Shown in pieces: positions 10,791 to 51,760 of a stretch of DNA of 64,000 nt. The stretch covers positions 32,524,493 through 32,588,492 of the forward strand of contig CM020501.1 of assembly GCA_009823395.1 (NCBI GenBank). The letters run 5' to 3'. A program made the translations under genes and the position numbers. The notes under the pieces are model-generated. The model saw only the letters and a list, made by a program, of their open reading frames with translations, made no database searches and was not told where the DNA came from. This DNA comes from Thamnaconus septentrionalis (taxonomy: Eukaryota > Chordata > Actinopteri > Tetraodontiformes > Monacanthidae). How positions within the stretch are numbered: position 1 is the first letter of the stretch; every line of letters begins with the position of its first letter.

Positions 10791-11779
10791 GTGAAGGCGG
10801 TCCCACCCGCCGCCGCAGCAGAAGTCCGGCATCCAGAGGCCGACGAAGCAGCCGTCACAGTGTGCACACTCACAACCCGGTTCTCCCTGGAGGTGGAGGC
10901 CCAACTAGCGGTGGTGTTAGCCCAGCCGGCAGGGGTGGAGGCCCAGGTAGAAATGGTGAAGGCACAGCTGGCAGAGGTGGAGGGCCAGCTGGCAGTGGTG
11001 GAGGCCCAGCTGGCAGTGTGGTGGGCCCAACTGGCAGTGGCTGTTAGCCCAGCTGGCAGTGGTGGAGGCCCAGGTAGCAGTGGTGAAGGCCCAGCTGGCA
11101 GAGGTGGTGAGGCCCAGCTGGCAGTGGTGGAGGCCCAGCTGGCAGTGGTGTTAGCCCAGCTGGCAGTGGTGTTAGCCCAGCTGGCAGTGGTGTTAGCCCA
11201 GCTGGCAGTGGTGGAGGCCCAGCTGGCAGTGGTGGAGGCCCAGCTGGCAGTGGTGGAGGCCCAGGTAGCAGTGGTGGAGGGCACAGCTGGCAGAGGTGGA
11301 GGCCCAGCTGGCAGTGGTGGAGGCCCAGCTGGCAGTGGTGTTAGCCCAGCTAGCAGTGGTGGAGGCCCAGCTGGCAGTGGTGGAGGCCCAGCTAGCAGTG
11401 GTGGAGGCCCAGCTAGCAGAGGTGGAGGCCCAGCTGGCAGTGGTGTTAGCCCAGCTAGCAGTGGTGTTAGCCCAGCTAGCAGTGGTGGAGGCCCAGCTAG
11501 CAGTGGTGGAGGCCCAGCTGGCAGTGGTGTAGGCCCAGCTGGCAGTGGTGAAGGCCCAACTGGCAGAGGTGGAGGCCCAGCTGGCAGTGGTGGAGGCCCA
11601 GCTGGCAGTGGTGGAGGCCCAGCTGGCACTGGCCCAGGGTTTAGTTCTACATCACCAGCAAAATGAAGCATCAGCAAAAGGTTAAAAAAGCCCAGGAGTG
11701 GTTTGTCTGCAACAGCCTGCTCCTGCTCACCTGGGGGTGGCCTGACATGGCCATTGTCCAGTGCCTTTGTGAATAGCAT
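10649..11779 (-). pseudogene. LINE ORF2 N-terminus with 2A-like motif and proline heptads
   Basis: ATG at 11777-11779. A hydrophobic stretch (LLGFFNLLLMLHFA) is followed by GDVELNPGP at 11630-11656, which matches the 2A consensus D-V/I-E-x-N-P-G-P for ribosome skipping. Immediately after the skip proline the protein becomes a long series of PAGPPPL heptads encoded by a 21-bp minisatellite. A net frameshift within the repeats (from PAGPPPL to ASTTASW frames) puts the endonuclease in another frame. 2A-like peptides are known at the ORF2 N-terminus of some non-LTR elements; the repeat expansion looks local. Confidence 0.8.
10885..11636. repeat. 21-bp minisatellite (about 35 units)
   Basis: Unit of the form GCTGGCAGTGGTGGAGGCCCA with single-base variants (GTTAGCCCA, GAAGGCCCA, AGCAGAGG). 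Lies inside LINE ORF2 just after the 2A motif. A few units are one or two bases off, which explains the change of frame across the array. Confidence 0.9.
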
Positions 11780-12289
11780 GTGCTGACTCCATCTGGCTGG
11801 ATATCAAATTAGAGTGTTCCTTTTCCTTGGACAGGTTGAACTCAGCAGAAGATAGAGAGTACCGGTAATCCAAACAAAGAAGGTTGATAGCACAATCCAA
11901 GGTCCCAGGTGGAACTGGTGAAGGTACTCCTTCATTTCAGAAAAATGACTGTGCAGACTCACTGAAAACCCCTCCATAATCATACTGGAATAGAATAATA
12001 TTTACCATTCACTTCAGTGTTCTGGTAGAAATGGCAAACTGGATCAATATCCTTTTCAAACTCACAAAGTTATTATTCTGTAAGTGGAAAGAGTTGGAAT
12101 CTGAATATTCACACATTTTCAAGATTTTTTCTCATTCGCATGTAAAATTTATCCATATACGTGAGTTTCACAACAGCACGCTTTCCCCCACTATTCAGAC
12201 TCATTCCCATGTGACTCATCGTCTTCATAGTGATACAGTTCTTTAATATCTCTCAGTGTTCAAACTTTAGCCATTTCGTCCCATCATTA

Positions 12290-12843
12290 ATTTACAGTTT
12301 TCCTGAATCTTCTTTTCCTTCTTCATGATTCTTGCTTGTCTTGCAATTTCTCCATTTCTCTTAGTGAGGCGCTCATTCACATAAACCCCAGTACCAGTAC
12401 CAGTACCCTTTCATCTGTTAGCCTGCTTCAGCGCCTCATTCTTCTGTCTTCTGCTCACCAATGGAATTTTTACTGTCTACAGGAAAACCTGTGCTGTTGA
12501 AGAAGTCGATGACTTGCTGCTCCAGTGTGTGTAGTTCCCCTCTTGGTGCATCCTCACCCTCCTTGGCACCTGCATTAATCCAATCACAGGTACGGTGGGT
12601 TGTCTGCAGTCCAGATACCAGCAGATGGTCCGTCCTTGCAGGCTGTTCCAAGTCATCCACTCTTCTTTCAAGCTCTTCAGTTTGCTGGTCTTTCTCTTTG
12701 ATCACAGCCTGAAGTTGTTTTACTTCTTCCATGAAGTCCAGTTGGCCCACCTGTTGTCTCGCCACCTTGCTCAGCTCTTCTGACATGAAGCTGAGGGACT
12801 TCTTTACCTCCTCCAGGTCTTCAGCTATTTTCTTTGTAGCCAT
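12290..12843 (-). pseudogene. LINE ORF1 (coiled-coil, RNA-binding type), broken
   Basis: ATG at 12841-12843. The N-terminal 60 residues are heptad-like and charged (EDLEEVKKSL, EKDQQTEELERRVDDLEQ). Then come DHLLVSGL and EQQVIDFFNSTGFPVDSKNS, after which the frame stops at 12436. The next conserved block, VNERLTKRNGEIARQARI, appears in another frame at about 12300-12395. This is the usual ORF1p arrangement of coiled coil, RRM-like part and C-terminal basic domain (family knowledge), with a deletion between the last two. Confidence 0.75.
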
Positions 12844-12960
12844 TAGTTCAGATAGTTACAATAACACTTGGAATGGCACAACTCCAACACACCAATCCTG
12901 TCAGAATTCCAGGTCACCTACTGCTGCTGGTATGTCCGTTCGCTGCGGTCTTCATTCAAA

Positions 12961-14338
<1,378 letters not shown>

Positions 14339-14345
14339 TATAAAT
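14339..14345 (+). promoter_or_regulatory. TATA box of the ependymin-like gene
   Basis: TATAAAT 39 bp before the first ATG of the ependymin-like gene. This would place the transcription start near 14370 and leave a very short 5' UTR. Confidence 0.6.
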
Positions 14346-14383
14346 GCAGCTGCTGAGAGCTGCAGCCTGACGACACTGAGCTG

Positions 14384-15448
14384 ATGGACACCATGATCAA
14401 CTTCCTGCTGCTGCTGTCAGGACTCCACCTGCTGCTGGCCGCCGCCTCGGCCCAGGAACCCCAGCCCTGCGGTGAGTAGCATCCAACACCACGCAACACC
14501 ACCCAACTGCATCCAACACCATCCAACACCACCCAACACCGGGACTCCACCTGCTGCTGGCTGCCGCCTCAACCCAGGAGGTCCAGCCCTGCGGTGAGTA
14601 GCATCCAACACCACGCAACACCACCCAACTGCATCCAACACCATCCAACACCACCCAACACACATCCAACACCGGGACTCCACCTGCTGCTGGCTGCCGC
14701 CTCAGCCCAGGAGGTCCAGCCCTGCGGTGAGTAGCATCCAACACCACCCAACTGCACCCAACACCATCCAACTGCATCCAACGCCACCCTATACCACCCA
14801 ACACCATCCAACTGCATCCAACACCATCCAACACCACCCAACACACATCCAACACCACCCAACACCGGGACTCCACCTGCTGCTGGCTGCCACCTCAACC
14901 CAGGAGGTCCAGCCCTGCGGTGAGTAGCATCCAACACCACCTTACACCACCCAACTGCATCCAACACCACCCAACACCACCCAACACCAGGACTCCACCT
15001 ACTGCTGGCTGCTGCCTCGGCCCAGGACCCTCAGGACCCTGCGGTGGGTAGCATCCAACACCACCCAACACCATCAAACATACATCACACTTCCAAAACA
15101 CCCAACACCATCCATCATCCATCCATCATCCATTCTCTCTCCTCTTCTCTTCTGATCCCTCCAGAAGCTCCACTGCTGATGAGTGGAGGCTTCAGCGTGG
15201 TGAGTGACCTGCTGCTGGTCTCTCTCTCTCCTGGTATCTGCTCTCTCTCTCTCTCTCTCTACCTACTCTAAGGTCTTGTTGTTCCTCAGATGCTCGCCAC
15301 TGGACAGATGATGTCTTCAGGGAAGGTCAGCTACGACTCCCTGGGTCAGAGGGTCCGTTTCAGGGCTTATGGCTTCAACAGCGACGCGACTGTGAACTCC
15401 ACTGTGGACCAGCTGATGCTCTTCAGCAAGGTACTCTCTCTCTCCCTC

Positions 15449-15481
<33 letters not shown>

Positions 15482-16998
15482 TCTCTTTCTCTCGCTCTCT
15501 CCCTATGTTGTATAGTTTGTTTTTGCAGACACAAAAAGAAACTCTAGGGTGAAGTTGGGACTTGGAGTTGGGTCCAGGGTTCTTGGGTTTGGGTTTGTGT
15601 AGGAGTTCAGGCTGGGTGCCGATGTTGGGTGTTGAGAGTTGGAGTTGGTTTGGTGTTGGGCCTCGTGAAAGCGTCTCTTCTAGCTCCTGATGACAATCAT
15701 CACAACTTCATCTAGAAAACGTGTGGTCAACTGATCTGCTTCCCGTCGCGGTTTGATAGCGACGCCAGGTTGAATCTCCTCCTGAGTCTTTTTCCCGCCA
15801 CCAGAAAGTTTACTACGAGATCGACTGGTCCAGGCTCAGCTGCAAGAAGAAGGTTCTGGACACCTCCTACATCCCCATGCATGTTCCCAAACAATCCCAG
15901 CTGCTCGGTACGATCTACATGGGCTCCTCCTCCTCGTTGGGGATGGGCTTGCTGGTGAACAACTGGTACGGAGAGCTACCAAACAACGGTGAGGCCTGGA
16001 GAACGAGTCCTGTTGGCAACTACTGCATCCACTGGCACCAACAGTACCACCACCACCACCACCACCACTGCTATTTGTGCAATTACTACTGCTGTTAACA
16101 GGAAGTCAAAAGACAATGAAACAATAATACGATGTCACTTCAAGAAAACAGTCGTATAAGAAATAACACAACAATCGAAAAAAAAATTGAGGGAATGAGC
16201 TTGAAAATTAGCATAAAAATAAACATTAAAACAAAAATAAAAAAATATTTCTTTAAAAAAATATTGAGGAAAATTCCTTGAAAATTTTTTGGAATTGCCC
16301 GAAAAGAAGATGATGATCTTTAAAAGGATTTTTTTTTTTTTTTTTTATATACAAAACTCAGAATAACAATATTTAATTTTGATCTAATCAAAATTTTAAA
16401 AAATATACAAGAAAATTATCTAACATATATTTTTAAAACATCCTCACAAAATTCAGAAACTTTAGATGATAATGTAAGCAGCAAATAGGTGTTTTTATAT
16501 TTAACGATTTTAACGAAGAGACTGAGCAAAGGAAGTTTTTCCAACAGAAGTCAACCGTTTTATTTTGAAATTGTTCTTTCAGTTATTCTTAAAGAGATTG
16601 TTTGCGCTTTCTTTTTTCACCAGACTGTTTTCTTCATCTTTTTGTTGCCTGCAGGTCTTTACAACACCGTCTTCACTGAGATCGGCTGCATCCCATTAAC
16701 CTTCAGCAGCTACACACCAGCAACAGGGTGGACCATGGTCAGGTAGGAGGAGCCACAGGCTGCTGGGAACTCAGCACTGTGCTGCTACATTAGAGCAGCT
16801 TGATTAGCTCTTATCCATTCATTCTGATTATCATATATATATATATTGTGTTGCAGCACCTTCAACTGGGTCCTGGGCAACGTCGACCCGATGGACTACG
16901 CCCCTCCGTTCTTCTGCGCCAACGCTGCACTGGAGAAGAGCGCCCCCGTCAGCATGTTCGAAGCACTGCAGTCTCTGGCCGCAAACACTCAGAACTAA
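14384..16998 (+). CDS. epdl: Ependymin-like secreted glycoprotein
   Basis: Six coding exons: 14384-14471, 15165-15199, 15290-15430, 15805-15988, 16655-16742, 16857-16998; all junctions are GT-AG and in phase, giving 225 aa. A signal peptide (MDTMINFLLLLSGLHLLLAA) is followed by the mature ependymin-type fold: EAPLLMSGGFSV, GKVSYDSLGQRVRFR, KVYYEIDWSRLSCKKKVL, IYMGSSSS, GCIPLTF and a C-terminal NVDPMDYAPPFFC. Conserved cysteines lie in LSCKKK, GCIP and FFC. NST in DATVNST is a possible N-glycosylation site. A second in-frame ATG at 14393 is possible. Ependymins are secreted, calcium-binding brain/extracellular proteins of fish; which paralogue this is cannot be told. Intron 1 contains partial copies of exon 1. 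Confidence 0.92.
14419..15043 (+). repeat. Minisatellite copying the 3' end of ependymin-like exon 1
   Basis: Five copies, ending near 14471 (the real exon), 14592, 14728, 14920 and 15043. Each consists of the last ~55 bp of exon 1 (signal-peptide end, LHLLLAA...QPCG), its GTGAGTAGC (last copy GTGGGTAGC) splice donor, and a CATCCAACACCACC-type spacer of varying length. Copies 2-5 lie in intron 1 and have no obvious upstream splice acceptor. Confidence 0.9.
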
Positions 16999-18305
16999 TG
17001 GGAGGGACGCCCAGCAGGGGGCGCCATGGTAGCAGCAGCAGCATCACTCAGTGGGTGCAGGAACTGCAATGGATCCAATCAGCAGGGTGCGCTGTCTCTC
17101 AGCTGCCACCAGGTGTTACTGTGATCAGTAATAATAATAATAATAATAATAAAAGCATTCGTTGAACACGTTGTGACGTCATTCTAAGGAGACTGCATGT
17201 TCTCTCTGTGTCTGCGCCACGTCTCACCAGGTGCTCCAGAATCCTCCTGCAGTCAGTCAGCCAGTCAGTTAGTTAACCAGTCATTCAATCCATCAGTCAG
17301 TCAATTCATGGGTCTGACTGAATGTAAGTCTGGCTGGTTTTCAGTTTTCTGGCTGATGATCAGAGTGAGTTGGTGTCGGGCTCATTTCTTGTTGTCTCTC
17401 TCCAACGACAGGCCTCAGAGAGGTCACATGATCCAGTCGAGCAAAAGAAAGGAGGAAGAGGAAGAAAAAGAAAAGAGCATCTTCTTCACCACACAGGCTG
17501 GCATCAGGCTGAAGAAGACCAAGGAAAAATGAGAAATAAAACTGCACCCTTCCTTCCTTCCTCCCTCCCTTCTTCCCTCCCTTCCTCCCTCCCTTCTTCC
17601 CTCCCTCCTTCCTTCCTTCCTTCTTCCCTCCCTTCCTCCCTTCCTTCCTTCCTTCCTCCCTTCCTTCCTTCCTATTGTTTTCCTGCCTCCTCTCTAATTA
17701 ATTACGTCAAAACGCTTCACGTCACTTTAAGATGCAGAAACTGTCCTTCAGGGGGCGCTAACAGACAGACAGACAGAAAAGAATAAAAATACTCTGATCT
17801 TTTTCTTTTATTGTACAGCAGAAAAAAATAATTCCACATGACAAGATGCACAAGTTTTTTTTTTTAAATTATTATTATTTTTTCTCCTAATATGCATATT
17901 AAATTATGTTTTTTTTTTCAATCATTTTTTCTCTCTTGACATTAAAGTGAATGAGAAACATCAGCAAAACTGAGAATTGAACTTCATATTTCAGTCCCAA
18001 AGTCTTGAAAACAGGCAACTGCAAAGTTTCATTAAAAACAATATATAAAAAAATGAATGAAACAAAACGACAGATGTTAGCGGATATAAATAAAACAAGA
18101 AAAAAACGAGTCTTTGTTAAAGTGAAGGTCCCATTATTAATATTATTATCATTAATAATATTAATATTTGTTGTTTTTAACGCCGCAAAGCTTCAATTTA
18201 CAAACTTTTGCCTCATATACATATTTAAATATTAACAGTGAGAATCATCTTGTTACATTTGTACACCTCAAGAATTCACCAGTCACATCAGGTGAGTTTT
18301 GTTGC

Positions 18306-18345
<40 letters not shown>

Positions 18346-18457
18346 GTTTTTTAGTGAAATTAGAAATGAGTTGAATTGCAAAGTTTCTGCACTTCAACCA
18401 AATGATTCAATGAAAATAAAATGAAATAAATTGTTGGTGCACAGTTTGCCCTGAGCA

Positions 18458-18504
<47 letters not shown>

Positions 18505-19196
18505 CTGTTGCATTCTGGCTACATTTCAAATAAATTAAATTAAAACTTTCTTCTTGAATTTTTTTTAAACCTTTTCTTCCTTTAAAGGCCTGGCGGTGGC
18601 GCTATCACCGCTCTTTTTTCTTTCTTTCTTTCCCCATGAGGTCATGTGACAACAGGAAGTGTGTGTGTGTGAGAGTGTGTGTTTCTAGAAGGTGGTCGCA
18701 GAGTCAAACAGCCTCTGGCATCTGGATGCTTTGAAGAGAGATAAATGGAACGCACCCCACTGGCGTCCCATTGGCTGTCAGTGGGAGGCAGAGTGACGTA
18801 GCGGAACGTGAAACATGTTGCGTGTCGACGGAGAGAAGAGCAGAGTCATCAACTGGAGAGCAAGAAAATTAAACAGGTTTAAAAAAATCATAAAACTCAA
18901 AGTTTCCAGAAGGACCTTCAGCCAGGATCCATCGCACACTGACACACTGCTGCTGCGGTGGAGGAGGAGCCAGGTGGCAAGGACGCCCCCCGGTGGCTGA
19001 GACGAGTCACTTCTCCACCGTCACTGACGTCACCCAGGAAGGAAAACAACAGAGTTCAAATATCCAGGAGCCGCTTGGAGCCCACCAGCCTTCAGCCTCA
19101 GACAGTCTCCTCCACCGCCACCAGGTGGCGCCTGTCAGCAGTCAGACACCTCGGAGCTCCTCCCTCTCCCCCTCCACCGCCACCAGGTGGCGCCTG
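16999..19196. other. Region between convergent epdl and pnpla6 genes
   Basis: No gene seen. Contains epdl 3' UTR to about 17170, a (TTCC)n tract at 17547-17672, AT-rich DNA with an (ATT)n run at 18311-18343 and (TG)n at 18460-18501. Minus-strand AATAAA signals (TTTATT on plus) near 18306 or 17808 could end pnpla6. 19112-19196 is the duplicated pnpla6 coding end. Confidence 0.55.
17148..17153 (+). terminator. Poly(A) signal of the ependymin-like gene
   Basis: AATAAA at the end of an (AAT)n run, 150 bp after the stop codon and followed by AAGCATTC. Confidence 0.6.

Positions 19197-19220
<24 letters not shown>
19113..19220 (-). repeat. Tandem duplication of the pnpla6 coding end and stop
   Basis: A segment of about 45 bp, CACCGCCACCAGGTGGCGCC then TGTCAGCAGTCAGACACCTCGG, occurs at about 19115-19157 and again at about 19177-19220. 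The right-hand copy holds the pnpla6 stop codon (19197-19199) and last codons (SEVSDC). The left-hand copy is a duplicate in the 3' UTR. Confidence 0.85.
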
Positions 19221-47525
<28,305 letters not shown>

Positions 47526-47566
47526 TGTAACCCTGTTTCTTCATAGGGATGGTCCATCAACAGCCA

Positions 47567-50500
47567 CTGCACACAGACAGACAGACAGACAGACAGGATC
47601 ACTCACAGTGACAGTGGATGTAAAAACCTGCAGCCAACGGCACAGATTCTCTCATTGTCACTCATCCAACAACCCACATCGACTCACTGCTCTCAGGTCA
47701 TGGCTCAGTGGGACCAGTGTGAACAGTGAGAGCAGCTGCAGCAGCTGCAGCAGCTGCAGTTGAACTGTGTTCAGCTGCAGCAGCTCCAGCAGCAGGGAGT
47801 TGAAAGTCTTCCTTGCACCTTCAGTTCACAAAATCCTCTACTCCCGTCATGTTTAAACAAAATACCAAAGAAAACAAAAGATGATAGCTTTTTGACCTTC
47901 AACCACACCAAACAATATGGCTACCTGAGTCTCAGTGGATGACTAACCCCACTAACTGCCTAACCATTTCTATCTAAGCTCCACCCTAGTCTTCAGGGGA
48001 TACTGATGGCGGGTATTTATGCACTGTATACCACTAGTGCGACAAGCAACATGGTAGCTCGCCAACACTATGGCCGTGCTCCCGAGACAACCGCTCTAGC
48101 CACTTTTCACCCCAAAAAAATCCCAAAAGGGAAAACGCGCTAAGCCTACTGGGGAGTCATCACACTGATTGCTAAAAAAAAAAGGTCAATCTGCAACTTC
48201 TCCTGTCTCCTTTTATACTTAACACACTGCCACACAACCATTCTCCTCACATCCTCGCGTACAGACTGACGTCACAACAAATGTAAGCACCAACAACAAA
48301 CTACAAGAGAGACCAGGCAGCCTCAAATGAAGCAGCCTTACCCCAACACTGAGTTTTCAAGTTGGACGAGCCCCCAAATGTTACGGCCCGGCTCACTAAC
48401 CGCAACAGAATTAGCCGAACGGAGGACAGAGTAGCGTTGACAAATGTGAATTTTATTCACAAAACCAAAGAATACTGGCAGCTAAGCCATAAACAGAACA
48501 AAAGAGCTCAAAGTGGCGCCGGCAGAGTCTCCATGTGCTGGCAGGGAGAGAGAGAGAGCGAGATAGACCAGCCCTCCTTTATGGCCTTGAGAGCCATGGC
48601 CTCAGGTGCTCCAGATTGGCGAGCTCCGCCCCTCAGGTATCTGGTCATGAGGGAAACAGAGAGAAACACACACACAGACACCGACAGACAGGCAACCCAA
48701 AGGCCTCAGGGCCGTCACAGCTATGAGCCAGAGTCGAACAGCAGCAGGTGTGGTTTTAATGTTGCTCCACAAACAGAATGCAGCCTGAACACACAGTGAG
48801 GCCTCAGGCTGCCATCCTGCTCTGAACCAGGCTGGTGGAGCCGGCAGGAGGAGGAGCCAGCAGTAGGTCTCTGCCTTCCTACTGCCAATAAGAGACTGCA
48901 GAGACTGGACCAATCAACAGGCTGGCCCCTCCCCCGCCCTTCACTTCCTGTCCCCAGAGGCTCCACCCCTCTGGTCACTTCCCCACCACCATCACCCCTC
49001 CATCCTCTCCTCCTCTGCTACTGTTACTGCTGCCAGAGGCAAACTCCAGTGGATGTGAGGTGGAGGCGGGTGGAGTGTCGGGTTACAGGAAGTGCTCCTA
49101 ATCACCAGAAAGCTGCTGTTCACCTCCCTTGGGAAACAAACAACAAAAAGCCCTTCAGCAGCATCAGCTTGTTCCATGTTGCAGGTTGGAAGCTGTCTAT
49201 CATCCATCAGCCACGTGGCGGTGCTCAGGTGTTCAAGTATGACAAGGACCAGGTTGGCGGTGGCAGCAGAGGGAGCGTCGCACCTTCAGGAAGTTCAACT
49301 GCTTCCAGGCTGAACCAGCCAGCAGCACCCTCCCCCCTCCAGCCTCCACTCTCCACCATCCAGCCTGCAGCAGGCCTGGACCTGCAGGCTGAACCAGCCA
49401 GCAGCACCCTCCACCCTCCACCATCCAGCCTCCATCAGTGCCTCCACCCTCCAGCAGTGTGCAGGCCCACTGCCATTGTTCCCCACTGACAATAGAGCCA
49501 GTGTGGACTCTAGTGTCCAGGGCCGGACCACCGCTGAGCTCGGCCAGCAACACAGCTGCGTCTGTATTCACCAATCACAATGAGGCGTGCGGGGCAGTTA
49601 GATCACAACAAGCATGTAGCGTTGGGCAAACGGCCGTGGGTGACGAGGCTGTCGGGAGCTGATGGGGAAGCACACACTCTGAATTCTCACAACTTTCTCA
49701 TCCATCTAGAAGCTTCCAGTGTGACGTGATGTAGATAGACAGATAGATAGATACTTTTGTATCGGCTCATAAAATGTGTTTAAAAGTTTAATCAGTTCAT
49801 AAAAAGTGCACAGAGAGTCAAATAATAATTAAAATTAAGAAGTAAAAGAATAACTAAGATAAAGATTTGAGGTAAAATGTTGGCCACGGCGCCACCTGGA
49901 GACTCAGAGCTGCCGCTTCCCCAAGAAAAAAGCTGGACTGAGCGACACCGACCAGCTGAGGGATCAGATCTTCAGGTTCAGATGTGAGATGATCTGAGCT
50001 GGAGTCCACTGGCTCAGTGTGAACCCACCCAGACCAGAACCTGCTGGAACAGGTGATCTGATGACTGGACACAGGAGGTGTTTAGCTGTCTCCAGCTCCG
50101 TAGTTTACAACCAGGAAAGCAAATAAGGTTTGTGTTGAGACCCACAACATCACACAACACAAAACAACCGGACCTGAGCACCAGTGACAGCCACTGGTGA
50201 CCTAAGGTGAGTCCAGGGTGTGAGGACCTCCGATCATGTTGCTCCCTCCAAAGCCAAAATAGTTTTGCATCGCTGGCATCACACAGAGGTGTTGGCTTAC
50301 CAACACCCCTAAATCCCCCGCCCCCCAACCGCCAATCACTAGGAAGGACTGTGTGTGTGTATGCTGTGTGCGAAATACCCCTCAATATTCCCTCCTCCTG
50401 ATTGACACTCAGTACCAATCTAACATTTCCTTAAAATGCAGAAGGCCAATAATAACACTGCTATATTTCCTGGATGCAAGCCATGACAGCCGGCATAACA

Positions 50501-51688
50501 ACACACACACAGGTCACATGACCACAGCTGGAACAGGGGGTCTCGCCATCCATCAAAACTGACCATTGTTTAAAAATAATAATAATAAAAAAAACTACAT
50601 ATATACATATATCCTTTTTTTTAATCGTGTCATGTGTAAAATTCTGTTATTTTGCATTTCAAGGCAGTTTTAAGCCCATAATGTAAAGTATTTCTTGCCA
50701 GAAATGAGCCAGAGGGGCCAACTACGGGTTAGTAAAAGGGACAAAAAGGCTTACGTTTGAAATGTGATTAAAAAAATATACGTATCATGGTTCGTATTTA
50801 ACTAATCGCGATTGGTGCGTTAACACTGACAGCAATACATTTGAAAGGGTGATCCTTAGACATTTAGTGACCATTAGGTAAAATAATATATAAGTATTAT
50901 AAATGTTTTTTTGTGTGTTTTTTTTTTTTTTAAGCTTTTTGAAAAAAATTATGAGACACCCTTAACTATTGATTGAAGGCTGTGGGGGTGTCTGATGGGT
51001 TGACGTGGGGGCCGGGCTACCCCGGACCACCGCTGTATTTCACACACTGTGTCAGTAAACACGTCAGGGTCAAGCAGAGAGAAAACACACACACACAGAG
51101 ACCAACAACAACAACAGCATCAAGCAGGGCTGGCTGGTCCTAGGCTGGCCGAGGATGACACCACTATCCCGGCTAACTAACGGGACGGCAGGAGGCGGTG
51201 GGCAGCAGCGAGGCCTTCCAGTTTACCTCCACCACCACCGGGGACAGTAGCAGGGGGCTCGGCCTGCCTTCACCGGCCTCCTCCAGCTGCAACATCGGAT
51301 GGCAGAGCCAGAAGTGGCCGCTTCTTCTTCTACCTTTACTTCTTCTGCGGCGCTGCTGCTGCTGTCTTTGAAGCTAGCAAAACAGCGTTAGCTTTGAATG
51401 CTAGCGACGGCGCCCAAACGCGACTGTAGCAGCAGACGAAGAAGAAGAAGAAGGAGTAGAAGAAGTATTCAGACGATCCCGAATGACGACCCGCAGTACC
51501 GAGCCGGAGGCTGCGGGTCCCCAGTGACCCCTCAAGGTTCAGCGGGACTCACTCCACCGTGAGACCGGGACACCGTCCTGCTAGCGCGGCCAACTTCACC
51601 GCGGTGTCCGGGGAGAAACACACAACTCCGGCTAGAAGCAACCCGTCGCAGAGACCTCGGTGAACAACACGGCTGTTTTTCTTCTTAC
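47567..51688. other. pnpla6 intron 1 (5' UTR intron)
   Basis: Holds a (GCTGCA)n patch at 47731-47800, the LTR and leader remnant at about 47950-48719, a short repeat near 49310-49450 (GAACCAGCCAGCAGCACCCT, twice), AT-rich DNA at 50560-50960 and a GC-rich promoter-proximal part from 51000. No additional coding exon recognised. Confidence 0.55.
48379..48719 (-). mobile_element. LTR of a retroelement with adjacent primer-binding site
   Basis: On the minus strand the segment starts TGTGACGGCCC and ends GGGCCGTAACA, i.e. TG...CA with an 11-bp imperfect inverted terminus, 341 bp. It contains ATAAAG (48577-48582) and AATAAA (48452-48457) in the right order for promoter and poly(A) signal. Directly after it (48364-48376) lies TGGGGGCTCGTCC, matching the first 13 bases of the well-known tRNA-Pro primer site of some retroelements. 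No gag/pol is seen to the left, so the body is truncated. Gypsy-like or ERV-like cannot be decided. Confidence 0.7.
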
Positions 51689-51760
51689 CTGTTCGGATGG
51701 ACTCCCGTCAATCGACTCGGACAGTCAACACACACTAACGCAGCGGAAGTCAGCCCCGGC
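51689..51760 (-). other. pnpla6: Probable pnpla6 5' UTR exon
   Basis: A strong donor, ACAG|GTAAGAAG, ends the exon at 51689 on the minus strand within a GC-rich region. There is no ATG-led frame reaching it. The right end (transcription start) cannot be placed exactly. Linking it to the exon at 47478-47566 is an inference from strand and position. Confidence 0.5.

Larger units (their letters stand above)
9340..12960 (-). mobile_element. Decayed L2/CR1-type non-LTR retrotransposon (LINE)
   Basis: Minus-strand element with, in order, an ORF1 coiled-coil part (12436-12843), an ORF1 C-terminal remnant (about 12290-12400), the ORF2 start with a 2A-like motif and proline repeats (10885-11779), an APE-type endonuclease (about 10157-10790), a linker (9738-10121) and only the C-terminal end of reverse transcriptase (about 9420-9615). 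The 3' end is an AAATAAATAAATA-like tail near 9342-9355. Multiple frameshifts, and the RT core is deleted, so it cannot move by itself. The clade is inferred from ORF2 motifs and domain order. The 5' boundary is not sharp. Confidence 0.85.

Noticed and set aside
10885..11636. Possible CRISPR array
   Set aside because: Contiguous tandem repeats without unique spacers, in a vertebrate genome; also rejected for 14419-15043 and 19456-19663.
10791..11666. Plus-strand 291-codon frame (AQLAVVEAQL repeats)
   Set aside because: Antisense shadow of the 21-bp minisatellite in the LINE ORF2.
48362..48799. 145-codon plus-strand frame
   Set aside because: Antisense to the LTR; no protein similarity.
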